Source of the DNA: REEB509 sp044370335 | GTDB taxonomy: Bacteria; Pseudomonadota; Alphaproteobacteria; Caulobacterales; Aquidulcibacteraceae | Length of the DNA stretch: 18,299 nt | NCBI GenBank assembly: GCA_044370335.1 | Contig: JBILVS010000053.1 | Span: 1 to 18,299, forward strand | Direction of reading: 5' to 3' | Part shown: in pieces, positions 6,417-13,900 of the stretch | Layout: every line of letters begins with the position of its first letter | How positions within the stretch are numbered: the first letter of the stretch is position 1 | Program-made: the position numbers and the translations under genes | Notes under the pieces: generated by a model | Database searches by the model: none | Seen by the model: the letters and a program-made list of their open reading frames with translations, nothing else | What the model was told of the DNA's origin: nothing

Positions 6417-6484
6417 CTATCGGGAGCTTCTGGCTATCGGGAGCTTCTGGCTATCGGGAGCTTCTGGCTATCGGGAGCTTCTGG
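6417..6484 (+). repeat. 17-bp tandem repeat, four perfect copies
   Basis: CTATCGGGAGCTTCTGG is repeated exactly four times (6417-6433, 6434-6450, 6451-6467, 6468-6484) inside the C-terminal part of the dead maturase. The three extra copies add 51 nt, a multiple of three, so the frame is the same before and after (IYRELLA, then ELLAMGAK). Perfect identity between copies implies recent expansion. Confidence 0.95.
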
Positions 6485-6637
6485 CGATGGGGGCCAAACC
6501 CGACCACGCCAGACGGGTCGCCGCCAACAGCCGCTGCTGGCGGCGAAACAGCGGCGCAGCCCTGAACCCAGTCCTGACCAACCGATGGCTTGCTGATTTT
6601 GGCGCGCCGTCACGCTCTTGATCCTTAACGCCTCACT

Positions 6638-6667
6638 CCGCCCGGTGCGGACCCGCATGCTGGGTGG
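6638..6667 (+). ncRNA. Group II intron domain V
   Basis: The lower stem CCGCCCGG (6638-6645) pairs with CTGGGTGG (6660-6667). The upper stem TGCG (6646-6649) pairs with CGCA (6654-6657) around the tetraloop GACC. TG (6658-6659) forms the conserved 2-nt bulge. The catalytic triad near the 5' base reads CGC. Domain V is the catalytic core of group II introns, and this one appears structurally intact although the encoded maturase is dead. Confidence 0.75.
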
Positions 6668-6712
6668 TGTGGCAGGGGGGGCTATCCTTGAGGGCCGCCC
6701 CTTATGCCGATT

Positions 6713-7482
6713 TTAGAGCTCCGCGACCACCAGCCGCCATGAGCTGTCATAGAAGGCCTGAGTGCGCAGGGCGTCGTACCGGGCGTCCCAGGCGCGGTTC
6801 TGCAAATCCGCTTTCAGCCTCGCCACGGCGTCGGCCCCTGCTTCTGGGGCAAGGCGCAGCCAGCAGGACTGCGAGGCCCGAACCTGTGGGTCAAGCAGGG
6901 CCTCGGGGCGGGCGTAATAGGCCTCGTTGAAGCCTTCGGTGCAATGAAGCGGAACCGGGACCGGGATCACCCGCGCTGTGCCACCCATCAGCGCTGCAAG
7001 CTCCGCCATCGGGATAAACCGTGGCGCTTCTTTTTCCCGCAAGGCCGGCGCGTCGTCGCAGAGCCAATAGCGGCAGAAGGCGTCAGGGTCAGAAGTCATG
7101 ACCAGGACACGTTTGCGGGCGACGCGGCGCAGCTCCGCGAGGCCGCGGGGCAGGTCTGTCCATTGGTGGACGGTGGAAATCGCCATCACCGCATCGAAGC
7201 TGTCATCGTCAAAGGGCAGGGCTTGGGCCATGCCGATGACACAGGGAGCTGCCCTTCTGGCCGTTGGCGGCGCATGGTGTGGTCGGGTTCGAGGGCCGCC
7301 ACCACCCGGTCGGCCGGCTCATAACTGCCGGTCCCGGCGCCCACATTCAGCAGGCTCCTTGCGAGACCTAATTCCTTCAAGATCAAGGCGGCAATGGTCG
7401 GATCAGCCCGACGTTGGGCTGCATATCCAACACCTGCGACACCATAGTCGGTGTCTCCATGCGGTGTAGGCGCTTGCGGCAT
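6713..7482 (-). pseudogene. Class I SAM-dependent methyltransferase with a single-base frameshift
   Basis: Two overlapping reverse-strand frames make one methyltransferase. The upstream part (from ATG 7480-7482) holds motif I, LLNVGAGTGSYEP, at residues 44-56, and the acidic loop ALEPDHTM. The downstream part has PFDDDSFDAVMAISTVHQWT, the usual post-II/motif III region of Methyltransf_11 enzymes. They join if one base is restored in the run 7252-7254 (CCC on the + strand): the product then reads RPEG-AAPCVIG-MAQALPFDD and totals 256 residues. The 770-nt span plus one base is exactly 257 codons. The start has GCGGAAG 8 nt upstream. The substrate is unknown. It is either a recent pseudogene or a homopolymer sequencing error. 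The stop lies 1-2 nt from the intron 3' end. Confidence 0.85.
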
Positions 7483-7534
7483 GGGTCATGCTTCCGCCAG
7501 TCTTGAGGTCGACGCAAGAGTTGGAGCCCCGTTT

Positions 7535-8416
7535 TTGACAGCCTCGTCCAGCGCCCCTGCTCTCAGCCGCTTTATCCTCGTCCTGGAATGCCCGGACGCG
7601 GTGGGCATCGTCGCGGCGGTGGCGACGTTCCTCGCTGATCGGGGCCTTTCCATCGAGGAAAGCAACCAATTCCATGACGCGGCCTCTAACCGGTTCTTCA
7701 TGCGGGCGGCGTTCACGGCCCCAAGCGCTGAACGGGCGTCGCCGGCGGAGCTGGAAGCGGGGTTTGCGCCCATCGGTCGTCGGTTCGGGATGAGTTGGCG
7801 CATCCATGACGCAATGGCGCGGCCCAAGATCGTGATTGCGGTGTCGCGGTTCGGGCATTGCCTGCACGATCTGCTGCACAAGCAGGAGACCGGCTGGCTG
7901 AAGGCGGACATCGCCGCGGTGGTCTCCAACCACGAGGTTCTGCGGCCCGCCATCGCATGGCGGGGCGTGCCTTATCATTTCATCCCGGTCGAGGCGGACA
8001 GCAAGCCGCAGGCGGAGGCTGCGCTTCTGGGACTGATGGAGGAGAAGGGGGCGGAGCTTCTGGTGCTGGCGCGCTACATGCAGATTGTGTCGCCGAAGAC
8101 CTGCGCGGCGCTTTCCGGGCGGTGCATCAACATCCACCATTCGTTCCTGCCGAGCTTCAAGGGTGCGCGGCCGTATCACCAAGCCCATGCCAAGGGGGTG
8201 AAGATCATCGGCGCGACGGCGCATTACGTGACACCGGATCTGGATGAGGGGCCCATCATCGAACAGGCCGTGCAGCGCATTGCGCACCATCACAGTCCGC
8301 AGGATTTGGTCGAAATCGGCCGCGACCTCGAATGCGTGACCCTGTCTCGGGCGGTGCGTTGGCATGTGGAGCGGCGGGTGATCGTCACGGGCCCGCGAAC
8401 CATCGTTTTCGCCTGA
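7535..8416 (+). CDS. purU: Formyltetrahydrofolate deformylase PurU
   Basis: The protein has an N-terminal ACT regulatory domain (about residues 12-85, FILVLECPDAVGIVAAVATF) and a C-terminal formyltransferase-fold catalytic domain. PurU hydrolyses 10-formyl-THF to formate and THF, balancing one-carbon pools and feeding formate to purine synthesis. Catalytic residues equivalent to N106/H108/D144 of GART are N199 and H201 (INIHHSFLPSFKGARPYHQA) and D237 (DLDEGPII). The start is uncertain. TTG at 7535 has GGAG 8 nt upstream and gives 293 residues, close to family length. ATG 7481 and GTG 7451 are in frame but have poor ribosome binding sites and would overlap the divergent methyltransferase start. 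It lies 18 nt before the PPK2 gene, probably in one transcript. Confidence 0.93.
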   Translation: MTASSSAPALSRFILVLECPDAVGIVAAVATFLADRGLSIEESNQFHDAASNRFFMRAAFTAPSAERASPAELEAGFAPIGRRFGMSWRIHDAMARPKIVIAVSRFGHCLHDLLHKQETGWLKADIAAVVSNHEVLRPAIAWRGVPYHFIPVEADSKPQAEAALLGLMEEKGAELLVLARYMQIVSPKTCAALSGRCINIHHSFLPSFKGARPYHQAHAKGVKIIGATAHYVTPDLDEGPIIEQAVQRIAHHHSPQDLVEIGRDLECVTLSRAVRWHVERRVIVTGPRTIVFA

Positions 8417-8434
8417 TCAAAGGAGCGCCACGGG

Positions 8435-9262
8435 ATGGCCAACGGCGACTGGACCAAGCTCGACGCTGCACTGAGAGTGGAGCCCGGGAAAAAAGCGCGG
8501 CTCGGCAAGCGCGACCCTTTGGGCGAGGCGCTGGCGCCCGACCGGGACAAGGCGGAATCCCAGCTGGCGAAGGACGCCGTCGCCATCGACGCGTTGCAGG
8601 ACCGGCTTTTTGCGGAGCGGCGCCGCAGCCTGCTTGTGGTGCTGCAGGGGATCGACACCTCCGGCAAAGACGGGACGGTGCGGGGGGTGTTCAACGCCTG
8701 CGGGCCTCTGGGCGTCCGCGTGACGCCCTTCGGGCGGCCGACGGAGACCGAGCTTGCCCACGACTATTTGTGGCGAGCGCATGCAGCGACCCCGCTGAAG
8801 GGCATGATCGGGATCTGGAACCGTAGCCATTATGAAGACGTGCTGGTGGTGAGGGTGCGGGGGTTGGCGCCCGCGGAGGCGATCGAACGGCGCTATGATC
8901 AAATCAATGCGTTCGAAAAGCACTTGACCGAGAACGGCGTCACAATCCTGAAGTTCATGCTGCACATCTCCAAAGATGAACAGAAAAAGCGCCTCCAGGA
9001 CCGATTGGACGATCCTGCGAAGCACTGGAAGTTCAACCCGGGCGATCTGGAAGACCGCAAACTGTGGGGCCAGTTTGAGGTCGCCTATGAGGTTGCGCTG
9101 ACCCGGTGTTCGACGCCGCAGGCGCCGTGGCGCATCGTGCCGGCGGACAAGAAGTGGCGGCGAAACGCGCTGATCGCAGCGATCGTGCGGGGGACGCTGG
9201 AGGGCATGGACCCGCAGTATCCGAAAGCGGATTTCGATCCTAAAGCGATCAAAATCGTTTAG
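8435..9262 (+). CDS. Polyphosphate kinase 2 family protein (PPK2)
   Basis: This 275-residue, single-domain PPK2 protein is a P-loop kinase that transfers phosphate between polyphosphate and nucleotides. Walker A is GIDTSGKDG at residues 72-80. The lid/Walker B region is IGIWNRSHYEDVLVVRV at 125-141. The conserved RPTETELAHDYLWR block is at 101-114, and FNPGDLEDRKLW is further on. The set of motifs matches the PPK2 group called polyphosphate:nucleotide phosphotransferase (TIGR03709 type, mostly class III). Whether it prefers AMP or ADP cannot be decided here. GGAG precedes the ATG by about 10 nt. It follows purU closely, and its TAG stop (9260-9262) overlaps the reverse-strand TAA of the DUF502 pseudogene (9259-9261). 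It looks intact. Confidence 0.93.
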   Translation: MANGDWTKLDAALRVEPGKKARLGKRDPLGEALAPDRDKAESQLAKDAVAIDALQDRLFAERRRSLLVVLQGIDTSGKDGTVRGVFNACGPLGVRVTPFGRPTETELAHDYLWRAHAATPLKGMIGIWNRSHYEDVLVVRVRGLAPAEAIERRYDQINAFEKHLTENGVTILKFMLHISKDEQKKRLQDRLDDPAKHWKFNPGDLEDRKLWGQFEVAYEVALTRCSTPQAPWRIVPADKKWRRNALIAAIVRGTLEGMDPQYPKADFDPKAIKIV

Positions 9263-9954
9263 GCGGCCTTCGTCTCGCCAGCCTCCGGCTTCGGCAATTC
9301 TTTGACGAGGCCCGCGCTGATCACACGCTTGAGCGCCTCTTCCGGCGGCTGGTTCAAGGGCTTGATCGCGGAGCGGGGCGGGTCGATGAGAAAGTCCGAG
9401 GCGGGGAGCGGGCAGGACGGCCCATAGACCGCCAGGAGCGCCTCATCGCCGATGGCGCGTTGGATTTACGCCGGCTGGTCGTTGGTGATGAAAACCACCG
9501 ACCATAGGCCGGGGGTCGGAAACCCAATTAGAATGGCTTTCTTGAAGCTTTGGCCGCCGGGATTGCTCAATGTCTCGACGATCTGTTTGGGAGAGCCGCA
9601 AACACCGCGAACCAGAGGCGCTGTGTTGAAGACGGACTCGGTCTGCTTCACAATGCAGCCGCCGATGAGAGTCGCCGCAAGAGCGCCGATGGCGATCAAC
9701 GCCGCCGCTGCGATCAAGGCGCCGGCGCCGGGGAGGCTCTCGGCCAAGCTCGCCATCGACGGCGGCAGCGCCGGCTTCACCCAGGGTGCGACCGCATTGT
9801 CGATGACGCTCACGACCATCCAAATGATCGCAATCGTGATCGCAAACGGGAGCGCGAAGGCGAGGCCCGCTGCAAACCACCCCGAGAGCCACGCGAGCGG
9901 GCGAGACCGGGGAGGGGCGGCGGGCGGCGGGGCGTCGGCTTGGGGTGCGGTCAT
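9259..9954 (-). pseudogene. DUF502 family membrane protein, disrupted by an in-frame stop
   Basis: The ATG at 9952-9954 has a good GAGGAGA upstream and starts a protein with a Pro/Ala-rich N-terminus and two membrane segments (about residues 20-50 and 73-100). The DUF502 body follows (NTAPLVRGVCGSPKQIVETL, then FKKAILIGFPTPGLWSVVFI). Codon 163 is TAA (9466-9468), just after FITNDQPA. The same frame continues IQRAIGDEALLAVYG and reaches VISAGLVKELPKPE, the family's normal C-terminal end, stopping at 9259-9261. The repaired protein would be 230-231 residues. Past the stop, the usual conserved VPTTPNPTSGFL segment reads GPSCPLPASDFL, so that part has drifted. This supports real decay rather than a sequencing error. 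Function of DUF502 proteins is not established. Confidence 0.85.
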
Positions 9955-10053
9955 GGCCCTCTCCTCTCGGGGGATGTGCTTGCCTAAGCGGCCCGTGGCG
10001 ACGCCTGCAAAGGGGCTTCGCCGACAGGTGGGCAAGCCGCTACAGGGGACGCC

Positions 10054-10815
10054 ATGACGATGCTCAGTGGCCTTCCTCGCAGACGCGCGGCGCGCCCGGC
10101 GGCGTCCGTGGGGCCTGAATTCAGGCCCTGCGAGCAGGGTGTGTCGTTTGCGCTGTCGGAGGCGCCAGTGGTGGCGACCGTGGAAGGGGCGCTGTGGATC
10201 CCCGGCGCGGGGGCGCTGATCGTTTCGGATCTGCACCTGGAAAAAGGGGCGTCCTTTGCACGGCGCGGGCAGATGCTGCCGCCTTACGATACGCGGGCGA
10301 CCTTGGCGCGGCTTGAGGCGCTGGTGCTGACGCTGCAGCCTTCCTGCGTCGTGTCGCTGGGGGACAGCTTTCACGATCCTTATGCGGCGGAGCGGCTCGA
10401 TCACACCGACGCCGCCGCGGTGCGCAGGCTGACGGCCATGACCGATTTCGTATGGATTGAGGGCAATCACGATCCGCACCCGCCGGTGGATTTAGGCGGG
10501 CGCGCGGCGGCGGAGATCAGGATCGGCGGCCTGACGCTACGGCACGAGCCGGCCCCTTCTCCCATGTCGGGGGAAGTGGCGGGGCACCTGCACCCCTGTG
10601 CGGCGGTGGCGGGGCGAGGGCGGCGCATCCGGGCGCGGTGTTTCGCCACTGATGGAGCGCGGCTTGTGATGCCCGCTTTCGGGGCCTTTACTGGCGGGCT
10701 TAATGTCTGCGACGCTGCGTTCGCCGCGGTCTTTCCGGGGGGCTGCGCGGCGGTGCTGTTGGCGCGCGGGGGGGCTTATCCAGCGGCCGCGGGAAGGCTT
10801 TTGCCGGACGGCTGA
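10054..10815 (+). CDS. pdeM: PdeM-like metallophosphoesterase (ligase-associated type)
   Basis: This is a 253-residue calcineurin-like phosphoesterase with the PdeM pattern. Metal-site motifs are SDLHLEKG at 58-65 (D59, H61), LGDSFHD at 102-108 (D104), GNHDP at 137-141 (N138, H139), RHEP at 163-166, and GHLHP at 177-181. RGRRIRARCF and PAFGAFTGGL follow, both typical of ligase-associated DNA damage response endonucleases. In many bacteria PdeM is clustered with an Lhr-like helicase, a DNA ligase and an exonuclease; none of these is adjacent here, so the assignment rests on motifs alone. The first ~30 residues (Arg/Ala-rich) look non-conserved and the true start may be slightly later. AGGGGA precedes the chosen ATG. 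The gene is divergent from the DUF502 pseudogene. Confidence 0.85.
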   Translation: MTMLSGLPRRRAARPAASVGPEFRPCEQGVSFALSEAPVVATVEGALWIPGAGALIVSDLHLEKGASFARRGQMLPPYDTRATLARLEALVLTLQPSCVVSLGDSFHDPYAAERLDHTDAAAVRRLTAMTDFVWIEGNHDPHPPVDLGGRAAAEIRIGGLTLRHEPAPSPMSGEVAGHLHPCAAVAGRGRRIRARCFATDGARLVMPAFGAFTGGLNVCDAAFAAVFPGGCAAVLLARGGAYPAAAGRLLPDG

Positions 10816-10857
10816 GGTCCGACTTTTTAAGCTTTCCCAAAAGGCCGGTCAGATTGG

Positions 10858-10916
10858 TTTACTCCCCATTAACAACCGGCGTCCTTTGCTCGATGCTAAC
10901 GTGGTGGATGTGATTC
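10858..10916 (+). promoter_or_regulatory. CtrA-like box and GANTC site upstream of the PodJ-like gene
   Basis: TTTA-N7-TTAAC (10858-10861 and 10869-10873) matches the CtrA consensus TTAA-N7-TTAAC in all but one base with exact spacing. GATTC (10912-10916) is a GANTC site, the CcrM methylation target used with GcrA. Both are in the 180-nt gap before the PodJ-like gene, whose Caulobacter counterpart is cell-cycle controlled. Binding is inferred from the sequence only. Confidence 0.45.
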
Positions 10917-10945
10917 CATGCGCCCATAGCATGGCTTCGCGTGGG

Positions 10946-10974
10946 GCCGCCCCTGGAACTGACAAAGGGGCGGC
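10946..10974 (+). promoter_or_regulatory. Hairpin in the 5' leader of the PodJ-like gene
   Basis: GCCGCCCC (10946-10953) and GGGGCGGC (10967-10974) are perfect reverse complements with a 13-nt loop. The stem ends 21 nt before the start codon and would be in the mRNA leader. It has no T-run, so it is not a classical terminator; a role in translation control or mRNA stability is possible. Confidence 0.4.
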
Positions 10975-10995
10975 AAACTGGATGGTGAGGGCACA

Positions 10996-13900
10996 ATGAG
11001 CGGCGGCGCGCACCCCTGGAGCGTCAAAGGCATCGACCCCCGAGCACGGGAGGCGGCCCGCGAGATGGCCCGACGCCAAGGCATGACCTTGGGCGAGTGG
11101 CTGAACCAGGCGATCCTGATGCAGGATCCGGCGGCGGCGACCGGCGGCGCCGCTGAGCCTTCGCCGGTGCTGTTGCGCCAGGATGAGGAAGGTCCCGCTT
11201 TGGAGGCTTGGACGCTCGCCACGCAGGGCGGCGGAAGCGGCGGCGGTCGGATCCGGCCTGACCCCTCGGTCGGCGGGGGCGATCCTGTGGAGCGCCTCGC
11301 CAAACGGCTTGAGGCCTCCGACAAGCGGACCCAACTCGCCATCACGGGCGTTGATCGGGCGCTGACGAATTTGGATCGGTCGGTCTTGGGGCTGTCTGAT
11401 CGAATTGAGGATGCGGAAAGCATCGCGCAGCGGGCGGCGGAAGAGGCTGCGACGGCCAAGGCCGATGTACAGACCGCCCTGCGAGAGGCGCATTCTCTGC
11501 GGGATCTTGCGACCGTGAAGATCGAGGAGGCGGCGGCGCGGGCGCAAGAGCAGGCGCTGCGGGCGGCGTTGCCGGCGTTGAATGAATTGCGGGCGGTCCA
11601 GTCTGATCTCGCCCAAAAGCTCGTGTCCGCCGAAACCGGCGCGCGGGCGCTCTCAAGTTCGACCCTCAATGAAGTTCGGGCGCTGCAAGGGCAGCTGGCT
11701 GGGGCCATCGCAGACGCGGACCGCTCGGCCCGGGACATCGTGGCGGCCGCGACGGCGGAGCTGCGAGCGGCGCACGCGACGCTAAGTGATCGATTGGCGC
11801 AGTCGGACGCCGGGGTGCGGCGGCTGGCGGACACCACCGCCTCCGACATGCGCCAGCTCCAGGCTGACTTGTCCGCTCGCATTGCTCGCGCTGAAGACAA
11901 TGCCCGCGGCCAAGTCCAAGCTGCGCTGGACGATCTCAAATCGCAGAACCGTCTGCTAGCGGATCGGCTGGAAGCTGCTGAGAGCGCGGCGCGGGATGCG
12001 GCCTCGTCTCTGCGGCAGGCGGCGGGCGCAGCCATCGCTGATCTGCGGAATGCCCAGCTCGGGTTGAGCCAGCGCGTCAAGACGATTGAAGACGGCGCAC
12101 GGGATATGGGCGCTCAAGCCGTGGGTGCGCTGAAAGAGCAACAAGCGGCCTTGAAGGCGCAGGTCGATGAGTTGAGGGCGCAGGTCGCTGCGTCCGGTGA
12201 AGCGGCGGGCGCAGCGAAGTCCTCCGCCGCCGGGCTGCAGTCCGATGTCGAGGCGCTGGCGGCGCACCTTCAGCGGCTTGAGGGTCAAATCAATGCGGCA
12301 GACGCCGACGCGATCCCGACGCTGCGTGGGGCGCAGGACGAGCTGCGGCATCAGATTGCTGCGGTGTTCGGCCATATTCAGCGGCTCGATGCGAACGTTC
12401 AGGCGGTTCGGACCGCCGGCGTCGAGGCGGCCAAGAAAGAACAGGAAGTCGTGCAGGGGCAGGTTAGCGCTCTGCAGGCCCAGGTGCGGCGGCTTGATGA
12501 AACTGTGAGTGCCGGGCGCGCTGAGTCCGGCGGCGCGATGCGGGCGCTGGATGAAAGTCTGCAGCGTTTGGCGGAGCGCTTGTCGCACGCGGAGGCCAAC
12601 GCCAACTCCGCCATCCGCACGATCGAGCAGAGTGTGGCTGCGATCGGCGAGCGCGCCGAGATGGGCGAGGCTGCGAAGGCTGAAACCGAGGCTCTGCGGG
12701 CGCTCGTGGAGACGCGGCTCGACGGGATGGCCAAACAGGTGGCGGATCTGGTGGGCGCGGCCCGCGAGGATCTAGCGGTGCAGCTGCGCAGCGCCACCGA
12801 AGGCCTTGATCCGGCGGCCTTCGATGCGGCGCTGGCGGAAGTGAACCGGCGGCTTGCGGTCGCGGAGAAGCGGCAGGCGCAGACGATTGAGGCGATCTCC
12901 ACCGAGATCCGGCGGATGTCGGAAACAGTGGAGCGTCGGCTCAAAGCGGTGGAGGAGCGGGGCGCCTCGGGTGTTGCGGAGGTGGTTCGCGGCGAGTTGG
13001 GACATCTGTCGGCCTCGATCTCAGAGCGGTTTACCGACATCGACAACCGGCTCAGCGACGTCGACGCCCGGATCACCGAGCGCGATGGCCGGGAGGCTGC
13101 CGGCTTTGATCGCATGGGCGCGGAAATCGGCCGGGTCTCAGAGCGCCTGGAAGAGCGGTTCGCCACGGTGGAGGTTCGCTCGGCGCAGGCCATCGAACAG
13201 GTGGGCGAACAGGTCGCTCGTATGGCGGAGCGGTTCAACACGCGGCACGATCAGATGGCGCGGGAGCTGTCTGAGAAGCTCGTGGAGAGCGAGGAGCGGA
13301 GCGGGTCGCGCCTGCAGGAAGCCGTCTCGACGCTGAGTGCGCGACTGTCTGAGGTGGATTGTCGCACCACCGAGGCGGTCACGCCGGTTCAGAAGGCGAT
13401 GGCCACCTTTGCTTCGCGTCTGCAGGCTTTGGAAGACGGGGGGAGTTCGTCGGGGCTGTTGCGCCCGGCGCTGCGGGAACCGGGACCAGCCCCTGCGCCC
13501 CCACCAGCCGCCACGCCGGAGCCCTTTGAGCCGTTCGATCCGTTCGCGCCCAGCGCGCCGACGTTCCAGCAGGAGCCGTTGCGGGCGGGGCCAGTGACGC
13601 CGTCGCGGTCGTTGCCGCCGATCGAGGAGCCGCCGCCGCGGATGGGGGCGTTTGGCGCGCCGCCGTCGGCTGTGGAACCGCCTCCGTTTGAAATGGACCC
13701 CTATGCGGACCATTTACGGCGGCCCTCGGAGCCGCCTCCGTTCGAGGACGATAGCTTCCTGAGCGGCCCTCTTCCCGCGCGGGGCCCTGGGCGGCTGTCT
13801 CCGGAAATCCGCGACGACTATCTGAACGCCGTCCGGAAAGCGGCCCAGTCTCAGAGTGGGGGTAAGGGCAGAAAGGACAAAGGCGACAAGGGCGATAAGG

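Larger units (their letters stand above)
5197..6621 (+). pseudogene. Group II intron reverse transcriptase/maturase, decayed
   Basis: Pieces of one LtrA-type maturase lie in order but in different frames. They are LLEAVLQRD (near 5230), LQRGWQRVWASKGAPGV (near 5280), DGLDIEATADRLKSEW (from 5329), then the motif around PEPEGGARALGVPTVRDRL, which needs a frame change, and DPPFSAHS to 5561. After an inserted block come RPGRSAQAAILAAQSFVQSG and VVDIDLEKFFDRVNHDILID (from about 5757). Next are GTSLGGPLS, LLANVLLDEVDKELERRG and FVRYA. There the frame jumps straight to KFYRRLRLTIAETKSAV, so the catalytic YADD aspartates and about 20 residues are deleted. The X/thumb and C-terminal parts (FLGLSVWV; RRAIQLKHWKRG; NSRCWRRNSGAALNPVLT) end at TGA 6619-6621. 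A 20-nt insertion inside the GGPLSPLLAN region and two tandem repeats add damage. The enzyme is certainly dead. Confidence 0.85.
4778..6711 (+). mobile_element. Degenerate group II intron, probably class C
   Basis: This is an element of about 1.93 kb. Its 5' end reads GTGTG (4778-4782, or 2 nt earlier), fitting the GUGYG intron start. About 400 nt of structured non-coding DNA (domains I-III) precede the remains of a maturase gene. Domain V is recognisable at 6638-6667: an 8-bp stem CCGCCCGG/CTGGGTGG (with G-U pairs), an upper stem TGCG/CGCA capped by GACC, and a 2-nt TG bulge on the 3' side. The triad is CGC rather than AGC, a class C trait. A G-rich domain VI hairpin follows, and the element ends at about CCGAT (6711), just before the reverse-strand TAA at 6713-6715. 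It lies directly behind the rpsD terminator. With no functional maturase it cannot move by itself; whether the RNA still splices is unknown. Boundaries are good to a few bases. Confidence 0.8.

Noticed and set aside
6417..6484. Short CRISPR-like repeat
   Set aside because: The 17-bp copies are directly adjacent with no spacers; it is a simple tandem repeat.
7403..8365. Reverse-strand open frame (320 codons) under purU
   Set aside because: PurU motifs on the forward strand are unambiguous; the reverse product is Arg/His-rich with no recognisable family.
10896..12080. Long reverse-strand open frame (394 codons) under the PodJ-like gene
   Set aside because: Its Ser/Ala/Arg-rich sequence is the usual shadow of GC-rich coiled-coil coding DNA; the forward gene has clear domains.
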